64,000 nucleotides of DNA from a virus: positions 1 through 64,000 of IMG/VR virus record IMGVR_UViG_3300047322_000608, one strand, 5' to 3'. Shown one piece after another: positions 58,042-64,000 of this stretch (within the stretch, counting starts at the first letter, position 1; each line of letters opens with the position of its first letter). Under the pieces are notes generated by a model that searched no databases, had not been told where the DNA came from, and worked only from the letters and a program-made list of their open reading frames with translations. The position numbers and the translations under genes were made by a program.

Positions 58042-58798
58042 TTGGATTGTCCTAAACAGTTCGGCGGGAAAAGACTCGCAGGCAATGCTCGATTACGTGG
58101 TTGAGCAGGCCGATGCGGTTGGGTTCCCGCGCTCCAAGATCGTGGTAGCGCACGCCGACCTGGCTAAGGAAGAATGGCAAGGGACCAAGGAACTGGCCCG
58201 GAAACAAGCGGAGCACTACGGGTTGCGATTTGTCGTCATGAAACGGCGCCGCGCGGATGGGTCGGACGATTCGATCCTGGCTTATGCGCGGCGGCGCGGT
58301 AAATGGCCGAGCAGCGGCAATCGCTGGTGTACGTCCGATTTCAAGCGCGGCCCGATCGGCCGGCTTTTCACCAGCTTGGGCGAAGGACTGATCCTGAACT
58401 GCCTGGGAATGCGAGCGCAAGAATCGCCGAGCCGGGCCAAGTTGCCTGAGTTCGAGGAAAACAAACGCTACACAACAGCAAGCCGGTGCGTGGACAACTG
58501 GCTGCCGATCCATTCCTGGACACTCGAACAGGTCTGGGCGCGGATCAAAGCGTCGGGCGTACCGCATCATTATGCCTACGACCTTGGAATGCCCCGGCTG
58601 TCGTGCTGCTTCTGCATCTTCTCGCCGAAGCCTGCGCTGCTCCTGGCTGGGAAGCACAACCCGGAACTATTGGCCGAGTACGTTGCGACCGAGACAGCAA
58701 TCAATCATTCCTTCCGCAACGGCTTCAAGATCGCCGAGATTAAAGCGGCCCTGGACGCAGGCGAGCAACCAGGCAGGGTCCAAGACTGGGTCATGTAA
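58016..58798 (+). CDS. PAPS-reductase-family protein
   Basis: 260 aa from ATG 58016. N-terminal PP-loop: IVLNSSAGKDSQAML (family SGGKDS), then VVAHADL and GNRWCTSDFKRGPIG, the CT..K..P pattern of phage PAPS-reductase-like (N-type ATP pyrophosphatase) proteins, and PRLSCCFCIFSP, a Cys triad that could bind a cluster. Family members activate or transfer sulfur or adenylate nucleic acids; the phage enzymes lack a proven common role. Overlaps the previous gene by 26 nt and is followed by a terminator hairpin. Confidence 0.75.
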   Translation: MIPRLLSYDWIVLNSSAGKDSQAMLDYVVEQADAVGFPRSKIVVAHADLAKEEWQGTKELARKQAEHYGLRFVVMKRRRADGSDDSILAYARRRGKWPSSGNRWCTSDFKRGPIGRLFTSLGEGLILNCLGMRAQESPSRAKLPEFEENKRYTTASRCVDNWLPIHSWTLEQVWARIKASGVPHHYAYDLGMPRLSCCFCIFSPKPALLLAGKHNPELLAEYVATETAINHSFRNGFKIAEIKAALDAGEQPGRVQDWVM

Positions 58799-58809
58799 GC
58801 AACACCGCA

Positions 58810-58838
58810 CCGTGCTGCGGGGAAAGCACGGATCTTTT
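58810..58838 (+). terminator. Intrinsic terminator after PAPS-reductase-like gene
   Basis: CCGTGCT (58810-58816) pairs with AGCACGG (58825-58831), loop of 8, followed by ATCTTTTGC. Ends the coupled run that begins at 56360. Confidence 0.65.
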
Positions 58839-58876
58839 GCAGGCTTCCGACGTGTTCGGTGGCCTGGAAAGGAACA

Positions 58877-59563
58877 GTGACGAAAACAAAGAACAAGAAA
58901 CTCAAGTTTAGCGTGGAAGACCTGCGCAAGCTGAACCCCTGCCACGAAGCGCTGGCGTGGGTTGATAAGCAGCATGGCGAGTCTCCATCGGATCTGTGGC
59001 AGATGTGCCCTCGATCGGATTGGATGCTATGGCTGCTTGCACGGGTTCGACCGTTGTCCAAGCCGGAAGCGGTGACATTGGCGTGCCGGTTCGCGCTCAA
59101 AGTCCTGACGGTATTCGAGACCCGCTATCCATACGATAAGCGCCCGCGGCAGGCGATTGAGGCAGCTCAGGCGTGTCTGAAAGACCCGTCTGCTTCTGCT
59201 GCTTATGCTGCTGCTTCTGCTGCTTCTGCTGCTTATGCTGCTGCTGCTGATGCTGCTGCTGCTGATGCTTCTGCTGCTGCTGCTGCTTATGCTGCTGCTG
59301 ATGCTGCTGCTGATGCTTCTGCTTATGCTTCTGCTTATGCTGCTTATGCTGCTGATGCTGCTGCTGATGCTGCTGATGCTGCTGCTTATGCTTATGCTGC
59401 TGATGCTGCTGATGCTTCTGCTGCTTATGCTGCTGATGCTGCTGCTGCTGCTTATGCTGCTGATGCTGCTGCTGATGCTGCTGATGCTGCTGCTGATGCT
59501 GCTGCTGCTCGCAAGAAGCAGGCCGACATTATTCGCGAGATCATCGGCAACCCATTCAAGTGA
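58877..59563 (+). CDS. Imm5-like Ala-rich repeat protein
   Basis: 228 aa, GTG at 58877 directly after AAAGGAACA; an in-frame GTG at 58859 is less likely. Residues 1-100 match the N-terminal pattern of Imm-5-like putative immunity proteins: LRKLNPCHEALAWVDKQ, LWQMCPRSDWMLWLLARV, AVTLACRFALKVLTVFE. Residues 104-210 are low-complexity Ala with Tyr, Asp and Ser only, then ARKKQADIIREIIGNPFK. The repeat is encoded almost only by GCT, TAT, GAT and TCT codons (59,190-59,515), unlike the GC-rich codons before it, so it is prone to slippage. Function not established. Confidence 0.65.
   Translation: MTKTKNKKLKFSVEDLRKLNPCHEALAWVDKQHGESPSDLWQMCPRSDWMLWLLARVRPLSKPEAVTLACRFALKVLTVFETRYPYDKRPRQAIEAAQACLKDPSASAAYAAASAASAAYAAAADAAAADASAAAAAYAAADAAADASAYASAYAAYAADAAADAADAAAYAYAADAADASAAYAADAAAAAYAADAAADAADAAADAAAARKKQADIIREIIGNPFK
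59190..59515 (+). repeat. GCT trinucleotide-rich microsatellite-like tract
   Basis: About 325 nt made of GCT codons broken only by TAT, GAT and TCT codons, in frame with the Ala-rich protein. It is the lowest-complexity stretch in the window and creates spurious Leu-rich (+) and Ser-rich (-) frames. Confidence 0.9.
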
Positions 59564-59781
59564 AGCTCTCAATTATCCTCTCGGTCTCGGCGATCATCCT
59601 GCGGTTCATCACGCCTGGGCCTGGGTCGTGGTACATCATGCGCCGGGATACGCCCTACCACGACATTGTTGAGACGGCCGGATACGAGACCAACGCCTGC
59701 GAGATCGAGCTAGAGATTCCCAACAGCAACCAGGCGGCAATCTACAAACTCCGGTTTTACCCCGGATCGACGAATCCGTGA
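59560..59781 (+). CDS. Small membrane-anchored hypothetical protein
   Basis: 73 aa, GTG start in a GTGA overlap. N-terminal hydrophobic helix (LSIILSVSAIILRFITPG), then a small beta domain (YHDIVETAGYETNACEIELEIPNSNQAAIYKLRFYPG). No family recognised. Confidence 0.6.
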   Translation: MKLSIILSVSAIILRFITPGPGSWYIMRRDTPYHDIVETAGYETNACEIELEIPNSNQAAIYKLRFYPGSTNP

Positions 59782-59912
59782 ACCCTCAAATCGAACACGC
59801 CAGCGTCTACTTCCCACGCAACTGGACGATGGTGCAAAAACTCGCGTGGATTAAGGAAAGGAACGACCCGCCTTCGCCTTGCGCTTCCGATACGCCTTCC
59901 AGCGCCATTTAG
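59778..59912 (+). CDS. 44-aa hypothetical protein
   Basis: GTG 59778 overlaps the previous TGA (GTGA). Encodes 44 aa with VYFPRNWTMVQKLAWIKERNDPPSP, a Trp-rich amphipathic region. Its 3' half lies antisense to the end of the minus-strand gene 59851-60042, so one of the two may be spurious. Confidence 0.45.
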   Translation: MNPQIEHASVYFPRNWTMVQKLAWIKERNDPPSPCASDTPSSAI

Positions 59913-60042
59913 CGCCGATGCGGCCTATTCGGGACATCTCCGCTCGGTCCCGGCTGCGGGCCTTACCGCCTGCGCTCTGGATCGCGCGGCACCTTGCTTT
60001 GGGAATGACGGCGAATCCTTGGGGAAGTTTGGCTTCTTTCAT
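59851..60042 (-). CDS. Small basic KGG-like protein
   Basis: 63 aa on the minus strand. LPQGFAVIPKARCRAIQSAGGKAR resembles the GF-x-M-x-x-E-KxR-xIAS-GG-KA unit of KGG/con-10-type stress proteins, followed by a very basic tail (RIGAKWRWKAYRKRKAKAG). ATG at 60042, no strong Shine-Dalgarno. Overlaps the 44-aa + gene antisense. Confidence 0.5.
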   Translation of the reverse strand: MKEAKLPQGFAVIPKARCRAIQSAGGKARSRDRAEMSRIGRIGAKWRWKAYRKRKAKAGRSFP

Positions 60043-60133
60043 TTACGGCTAGAAATACTGCTGTTACTCGGGGAATTTAGTAAAGGCTTTTCGGGTAGCA
60101 GCAATTCGTATTAGCTGCTTGAATACCTGATAT

Positions 60134-60322
60134 ATGAGTCAGGCTACCATTCACGAGAGCAAGGCGACCTTCCAGGCCGAGGAAAGCTTTCAGCTCCAGC
60201 AGCTTCGGATGGAGAACCAGTGGCTGAGGCTACGGATCGAGAAGCTCAAGCTGCACGCGCTGTCTGACAATAAGCCCCCGCTGGTGTTGGAGCGAGAGCG
60301 GGTGCCGGCGCATAAGAATTGA
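60134..60322 (+). CDS. Small coiled-coil hypothetical
   Basis: 62 aa. Single helix with heptads (AEESFQLQQLRMENQWLRLRIEKLKLHAL) likely forming a dimeric coiled coil, charged ends. No Shine-Dalgarno seen; preceded by 90 nt without a gene. Immediately followed by the promoter-like TTGACG at 60331. Confidence 0.5.
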   Translation: MSQATIHESKATFQAEESFQLQQLRMENQWLRLRIEKLKLHALSDNKPPLVLERERVPAHKN

Positions 60323-60782
60323 AGTTTCGCTTGACGGCGGCGGTAGTGAGTGTGAATGTCCGAATGTCCGTAACGCTTTAAGGTGCGATGCGGCTCGAAT
60401 GACCCCGCTTGGGAGATTAGGCAAGGCCTGAGCACACCTGCCAAGGTGACTTTAAGGGGTCGCCCCTTTGAGAGTAGAGCCCTGATTCGCAATCCGTGCG
60501 GATCGGGGTTGTTGCTTTCCACCCTGCGGCATCAAAAGGATAGAGCAACCGGTCCGCGGAGTAACCAAGTAGTCTTGGGGGCGGGGACCGAAGACAAACA
60601 AGCCGTCTAGGGTTTGCTCCTCCAGGAACTTCCTTTGGCGGCAACGGCCAAGGGGAGGAGGGAGGGGTTTCTGAGGTTTTACGCCTCTTTTCTTTCCCCG
60701 CAGAACCTTTCTTAACTGGAACTGTTCTTCTGTTCGAGGCACCACGTTTAATCCGGAGTGCCCCGAAGAAAGGAACAGAACT
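60323..60782 (+). ncRNA. Hairpin-rich leader or structured RNA
   Basis: 460 nt without a gene. Stems: CACCT/AGGTG (60435-60448), AAGGGG/CCCCTT with 3-nt loop (60454-60468), a 12-bp stem 60480-60491 with 60497-60508 (two G-T pairs, loop 5), CCAAG/CTTGG near 60567-60580, CCTTTGGC-type stem near 60634-60656, GAGG/CCTC followed by TTTTCTTT near 60683-60705, and GGCAC/GTGCC near 60738-60762. A CGCTTGACGGC promoter-like block opens it (60329) and AAAGGAACA closes it (60769-60777). Could be a regulated 5' leader of the 60783 operon; the U-tract hairpin may be an internal terminator. Confidence 0.4.
60329..60357 (+). promoter_or_regulatory. Promoter-like -35 block
   Basis: CGCTTGACGGC is identical to the block at the + promoter at 47670. 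A clear -10 is not visible (GAATGT at about 18 nt is poor), so this is a shared -35 or protein-binding site more than a proven promoter. Confidence 0.35.
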
Positions 60783-61205
60783 ATGCGAATCAAGTTAGAA
60801 ACGATAGATCCGTGGGCCTTTGTTAAGCGGGCCTATAAGCTGGCTTACGATGCCTGCGGAGGGACAAGCGGCTACGGCATCTTCCAGGCTCGGGATCGGG
60901 TGACGGAGGACGACGTGTTCAAAAACGTGTCCTGTGCGGGGGATTACCCTGGAGGAAACCGTCAAGCCGAGGAGAGAGCCAAGGACGGCGAGTTCTATGG
61001 GGACTACGTGTTCGGTCGGATGGTGAAGCTCGGGATGAGAATTAAGGATGGGGTAGTTGAGATTCGGGATTACCGCTGGAGACCGGACTACAACGCATTC
61101 GTGGGGAAGTATCCGGACGGCGAAGCGTTGACCAAAGCCACGTTGCTATCGCTTGGAGAGCGGGAGGACTCCTACGGTATGGTCGAGGAGAAGGAGACCG
61201 CATGA
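60783..61205 (+). CDS. Hypothetical protein
   Basis: 140 aa, AAAGGAACA just upstream. KLETIDPWAFVKRAYKLAYDACGGTSGYGIFQARDRVTEDDVFKNV, then KDGEFYGDYVFGRMVKLGMRIKDGVVEIRDYRWRPDYNAFVGKYPDGEAL. Compact alpha/beta; I recall similar phage proteins but no function. First of a coupled set of five genes. Confidence 0.6.
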   Translation: MRIKLETIDPWAFVKRAYKLAYDACGGTSGYGIFQARDRVTEDDVFKNVSCAGDYPGGNRQAEERAKDGEFYGDYVFGRMVKLGMRIKDGVVEIRDYRWRPDYNAFVGKYPDGEALTKATLLSLGEREDSYGMVEEKETA

Positions 61206-61528
61206 TTATCGAGAAATCTGCAGAGACGCGGCTGGAGGCTGAGAAGGCGCTCCGGTGTCTGTTTATCGCGGTAGACGAGCAAGTTGCTCGGGACGTGCGA
61301 TCCAAGGTTATTACGGCGTTTGAGGACCAGGACGCGAGGAGCCAGTTGCTCATGGACACGATCAACCGGCAGGTGAAGGAGAACCGGATCCTGGTGGCCG
61401 CGCTCAAGGAGTGCTTCACGGACGAGAACGCCAGCGGCATGGTGCTTCCGAAATACGCCAAGCTCCGGATGCGGGCGATCAACGTGATTGTGGCGGGAGC
61501 GTTGCAGAAAGTGGGGGCGGCGGAATGA
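61202..61528 (+). CDS. Helical hypothetical protein
   Basis: 108 aa, ATGA overlaps at both ends. Helical and charged (IEKSAETRLEAEKALRCLFIAVDEQVARDVRSKVITAFEDQ, KENRILVAALKECFTDEN). No family recognised. Confidence 0.55.
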   Translation: MIIEKSAETRLEAEKALRCLFIAVDEQVARDVRSKVITAFEDQDARSQLLMDTINRQVKENRILVAALKECFTDENASGMVLPKYAKLRMRAINVIVAGALQKVGAAE

Positions 61529-61887
61529 ACAAGACATTGGGAAGAGTAAAGAAAACGGCCCGTGGATTCGAGATTATTGAATTTACGGATCATTACGGTC
61601 ATGCCTGCAGCGTGCAGCAATCAAGCCTTGCTATCTGGCAGACTCCGGGAACGAGCGCGCTCTGGATGGGGACGAACGACGCGAATCCGCTCGTGATGCA
61701 CCGGGATGCTGCGAGTGTCGGAGTTCAAACAGATAAAACCGAAGGTTGGGTGCCGTATCCGATCCCCGAAGAGGTTCAGTTGAACACTCGGATGCACCTT
61801 CACCGCAAGCAAGTGGCGGCGCTAATTCAGCATCTGCAATCGTGGCTGGACACCGGCAGCTTGAAGCTGCAGAAAGCCAAGGAATGA
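61525..61887 (+). CDS. Hypothetical protein
   Basis: 120 aa from ATG 61525 (ATGA). TARGFEIIEFTDHYGHACSVQQSSLAIWQTPGTSALWMGTNDANPLVMH and NTRMHLHRKQVAALIQHLQSWLDTGSL. This SVQ-SS.A....WLG and MHL.R.QV..L...L..WL.TGSL pattern is shared by many small phage proteins of unknown function; recognised as a family by memory only. Confidence 0.65.
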   Translation: MNKTLGRVKKTARGFEIIEFTDHYGHACSVQQSSLAIWQTPGTSALWMGTNDANPLVMHRDAASVGVQTDKTEGWVPYPIPEEVQLNTRMHLHRKQVAALIQHLQSWLDTGSLKLQKAKE

Positions 61888-62186
61888 ACAACTTTGCCAG
61901 GTTAGTGGAATCGAGCCCGTTTTATGGGTTATTTGAGGGCGGGAAGGTGCCGGTCGTCGGGATCTTTCCAGCCCTTGCAGAGTGCGAAGGGGACGGTGTG
62001 CAAGAGGTTTACATGGTGGACATCGATCGGCTAAGCGCGGTGCAGATTAGCGCGATCCTGGACGTGCTGGGGGGCGGGGATAAAGAGCTACGGCTGGAGG
62101 CGGCCCGGGACATCAAAGAGCGGGGTTTGCCGCTCCGGGCCAAGAATGTGGTGTCGATCATTTCGGATGTGCCCTGGTTTTTATGA
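61884..62186 (+). CDS. Hypothetical protein
   Basis: 100 aa, ATGA-coupled. NNFARLVESSPFYGLFEGGKVPVVGIFPALAECEGDGVQEVYMVDIDRLSAVQISAILDVLGG, mixed alpha/beta with an acidic centre. No family recognised. Confidence 0.6.
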   Translation: MNNFARLVESSPFYGLFEGGKVPVVGIFPALAECEGDGVQEVYMVDIDRLSAVQISAILDVLGGGDKELRLEAARDIKERGLPLRAKNVVSIISDVPWFL

Positions 62187-62428
62187 AAACGACGTGCGCA
62201 TGGTGCGCTCAGGAACAGGCTAGCCCTCTTCTGCCTTGGGATAGCCACGGGATCTGCGAACGGCACAAAGCTGTAGTTTTGAAGGAGCTGGCCGAGCTTC
62301 ACGGAACAATCGAGCAGGAACAGCCTGATTTGGGGCACAAGCAGCCCTGTTTTGGGTTTAGAACGGTTTTGGCTATCTCGATAGGGTGTTTGCTAGGATG
62401 GGCAATTGAGAGGCTTTGTGGACGGTAG
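62183..62428 (+). CDS. Small zinc-binding, membrane-anchored protein
   Basis: 81 aa, ATGA-coupled. CAWC at residues 5-8 and GICERH give a possible zinc site; the C terminus is hydrophobic (FRTVLAISIGCLLGWAIERL), one transmembrane helix. No family recognised. Confidence 0.55.
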   Translation: MKTTCAWCAQEQASPLLPWDSHGICERHKAVVLKELAELHGTIEQEQPDLGHKQPCFGFRTVLAISIGCLLGWAIERLCGR

Positions 62429-62464
62429 GACTCAAAAACAACGAAATAAACGAAAGGAACAGGT

Positions 62465-62707
62465 ATGGCTAGAAAGTATGATGCGGATAGGGCCAGGGCG
62501 GTCGAGGTTGAGCGCCTGGCGGAGAAGGACCCCGTGTTTGCTGTGAACTTCCGGGCGCTCACAGCTAACCATAAGTACAGACAGCTCAGGCCGACCGTGA
62601 CGAGCTGGCTCATGCGGCAGGCTCAGGCGAGGGAACGCAGGCAGATGCAGCATCAGTTCACTCCGACCAGGGTCACGGCCCAGGTGGAAAGGGAGTTGTT
62701 CGGATGA
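62465..62707 (+). CDS. Small basic helical protein
   Basis: 80 aa with AAAGGAACA at 62453-62461. KYDADRARAVEVERLAEKDPVFAVNFRALTANHKYRQLRPTVTSWLMRQAQARERRQMQ: mainly helices, net positive, maybe nucleic-acid binding. ATGA overlap with the next micro-gene. Confidence 0.55.
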   Translation: MARKYDADRARAVEVERLAEKDPVFAVNFRALTANHKYRQLRPTVTSWLMRQAQARERRQMQHQFTPTRVTAQVERELFG

Positions 62708-62832
62708 GTAGCGTGGGGCTCTGCCCGCGTTGCGGCAAGGTGATCTCATTCAGATTCCCGGTTCACGACTGCCGCAAGCCCAAGAAAGCTAAAATGGAAA
62801 AACCGGCTAAGGGGCAAACCTTTCGCCGGTAA
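62704..62832 (+). CDS. 42-aa zinc-ribbon micro-protein
   Basis: ATG 62704 (ATGA overlap). SSVGLCPRCGKVISFRFPVHDCRKPKKAKMEKP: CPRC plus a later Cys/His pair as a half zinc ribbon, basic tail. Coupling and the Cys motif make it credible in spite of its size. Confidence 0.5.
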   Translation: MSSVGLCPRCGKVISFRFPVHDCRKPKKAKMEKPAKGQTFRR

Positions 62833-62849
62833 GGAACAGGTACGGGAGT

Positions 62850-62939
62850 ATGAGGGCCCGCATCCGTGTGGCCTCTACTCTCGGACCGAAACGAAAATCA
62901 GTCAAGAAAGGAACATTATGGGATTGGACATGTATCTGA
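62850..62939 (+). CDS. Possible 29-aa basic peptide
   Basis: ATG 62850 is preceded by AAGGAACAGGTACGGGAGT, a good copy of the block-leading ribosome-binding element. Encodes a basic 29-aa peptide that overlaps the start of the 62918 gene in another frame. Evidence is the element only. Confidence 0.35.
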   Translation: MRARIRVASTLGPKRKSVKKGTLWDWTCI

Positions 62940-63382
62940 AAGCCACTCGGTACATCGGCAACTGGGATCACACTTCGGAGTCCGAAAGAGCCAGGTATCG
63001 CGGAGTCACAGAGGCGATTGGATTCTCCGGGTTCAGTTGCCCTGGTTCGCCGCACTTGGTTGTGGATCTGTCGGTCGCTTATTGGCGGAAAGCCAACCAG
63101 ATCCATGCCTGGTTCGTGGAGCACGTCCAGGATGGGGAAGACGAGTGCCGGGAGCACTCGGTCAGCAAGGAGCAATTGCAGACGCTCTGCGATTTGTGCC
63201 AGCAAGTCCTGGACACAAAGAATGCCTCACTTCTGCCGCCTCGGCCCGGGTTCTTCTTCGGCAGCACGGACATCGACGATTATTACTGGCAGGATCTCAA
63301 GTATACCATCGACCAGCTCAAACCGTTGCTGGAAGATCCGCGGTTCCAAGGCTGGGATTTCACCTACCAGTCAAGCTGGTAG
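62918..63382 (+). CDS. Conserved phage hypothetical (MGLDMYL family)
   Basis: 154 aa, AAAGGAACA at 62908-62916. The MGLDMYLKA start and VDLSVAYWRKANQIHAWFVEHVQDGEDECREHSVSKEQLQTLCDLCQQVL match a family I know from many phages and prophages; function unknown. The invariant YWRKAN-IH-WFV and paired Cys could form a ligand or metal site. Stands alone, followed by tandem hairpins. Confidence 0.7.
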   Translation: MGLDMYLKATRYIGNWDHTSESERARYRGVTEAIGFSGFSCPGSPHLVVDLSVAYWRKANQIHAWFVEHVQDGEDECREHSVSKEQLQTLCDLCQQVLDTKNASLLPPRPGFFFGSTDIDDYYWQDLKYTIDQLKPLLEDPRFQGWDFTYQSSW

Positions 63383-63393
63383 AAAAGCGCGAA

Positions 63394-63428
63394 ACGGGCT
63401 TCGGCCCGTCTGCTGGTATGCGCCAGCA
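63394..63428 (+). terminator. Tandem hairpins after the MGLDMYL gene
   Basis: ACGGGC-TTCG-GCCCGT (63394-63409) followed by TGCTGG-6nt-CCAGCA (63411-63428). Two perfect 6-bp stems in series, the first with a UUCG tetraloop. No U tract follows, so termination is uncertain; may stabilise the 3' end. Confidence 0.5.
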
Positions 63429-63464
63429 CCGATGAGCGCCCGGAATAAACCACAAAGTCTGCGC

Positions 63465-63494
63465 TTGACATGCGTTAACGAAGTAAACTAGCGT
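63465..63494 (+). promoter_or_regulatory. Promoter-like sequence
   Basis: TTGACA (63465-63470), 18 nt, TAGCGT (63489-63494). The region also has near-repeats GCGTTAACG (63472-63480) and GCGTTTAACG (63491-63500), which could be an operator. Drives the partial gene at 63518. Confidence 0.45.
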
Positions 63495-63517
63495 TTAACG
63501 AAAGGCAACAGTACGAT

Positions 63518-64000
63518 ATGAGTGATGGCAAATTGATCGATGGCGTCCTGGTCTGCATGACCAAGTCGTGCGGGATAGCCGGGTCCAAGGTGGACAAGGA
63601 GATGACCGCCGAAGTCGAGGACGATAAGAACGCCGGCCACGGAGCTGGCACCTGGAGCAACAAACTCTTCCCGCCTAAAGCGTGCGGCAAGAAGAACAGC
63701 TTCACCAACCTGCGAACGCACATGAGCCAGATGTACCACTGGCACATGGCCAATTCGTTCGTGTTCGAGAACGAACTGTGGCGGATCCTTCCAACCAAAA
63801 GAGTGGAAGCCTACCGCCAGGTCGTGGAAGTGGCAGGCAAGGCGACAGCACACACGCTATTGAACGAGTTCCTGGACGATTACGAGAACCTGAAGGATCT
63901 GGCGCGCAGGCCGCAACCGGACGGACGCGGCGAGTTGTTCAAGGACGACGATTACCCGTCCAAGGAAACGATTCGAGCCAAGTTCTTCTACGACGTCAGC
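63518..64000 (+). CDS. Partial gene running off the window
   Basis: 161 codons open to the window end, ATG 63518, with AAAGGCAACAGTACGAT before it. Beta/alpha start (GKLIDGVLVCMTKSCGIAGSKVDKEMTAEVEDDKNAG), then helical (SFTNLRTHMSQMYHWHMANSFVFENELWRILP) and a charged end with ELFKDDDYPSKETIRAKFFYDV, reminiscent of DUF3150-like phage proteins. Identity tentative; the C terminus is missing. Confidence 0.6.
   Translation, partial: MSDGKLIDGVLVCMTKSCGIAGSKVDKEMTAEVEDDKNAGHGAGTWSNKLFPPKACGKKNSFTNLRTHMSQMYHWHMANSFVFENELWRILPTKRVEAYRQVVEVAGKATAHTLLNEFLDDYENLKDLARRPQPDGRGELFKDDDYPSKETIRAKFFYDVS

Noticed and set aside
59190-59515. CRISPR-like repeat array
   Set aside because: It is an in-frame trinucleotide tract without distinct repeats and spacers.
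59027-59672. Ser-rich minus frame and Leu-rich plus frame over the GCT tract
   Set aside because: Both arise from reading the GCT repeat in other frames; only the Ala frame has domains at both ends.

Overview
This window looks like most of a genome, or one long contig, of a tailed double-stranded DNA phage with podovirus-like morphology. The signs are a terminase, a large (848 aa) portal, a scaffold and major capsid pair, a nozzle-like tail tube protein, two internal-virion-type proteins and a 2.9-kaa giant protein, with no sheath and no classical tape measure. The host cannot be named from sequence. Several Thr/Asn/Gly-rich secreted proteins have a style I associate with Verrucomicrobiota and related lineages, but that is a weak guess. 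Stops are standard: UGA is used constantly in ATGA/GTGA gene overlaps. I saw no tRNA gene, integrase, DNA polymerase, recognisable endolysin or CRISPR array.

Layout. Positions 4-510 hold a + strand HNH endonuclease. From about 500 to 47,610 almost everything is on the minus strand and reads, in transcription order (right to left): RHH regulator; recombination and replication (annealing-protein candidate, PD-(D/E)XK nuclease, RuvC-like resolvase, DnaB helicase); packaging (small terminase candidate, large terminase); zinc-ribbon and HAD proteins; portal; ATP-grasp enzyme with an HELVE protein; scaffold; major capsid; a virion-decoration block (glycosyltransferases, methyltransferase, and a neck-like protein fused to a purple-acid-phosphatase-type phosphoesterase); nozzle; fibre proteins; sulfotransferase; a citrate-synthase-like pseudoenzyme; internal virion proteins; the giant protein; and last, fibre-like proteins that carry Sec signal peptides.

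Positions 47,700-64,000 are mostly + strand and hold small early/accessory genes. A pair of divergent promoter-like sequences separates the two arms next to the RHH gene. The + arm has two more secreted proteins, a beta-helix protein, a MoxR-type AAA ATPase with a VWA-like partner, a PAPS-reductase-family protein, an Ala-rich Imm5-like protein, many small hypotheticals and zinc ribbons, and two long, hairpin-rich non-coding leaders (about 52.3-52.9 kb and 60.3-60.8 kb).

Gene organisation is very tight. Most genes overlap their neighbour by ATGA or GTGA, which implies translational coupling. Genes that start a block in the + arm instead share a ribosome-binding element, AAAGGAACA, often extended to AAGTACGA before the start, and several of these blocks follow a GC-rich hairpin. 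The most unusual items are the structured leader at 52.3-52.9 kb with three covarying CTCGTTTGAG hairpins, the signal-peptide fibre proteins, the pseudo-citrate synthase, the neck-phosphoesterase fusion, and the ATP-grasp/HELVE pair inside the head operon.
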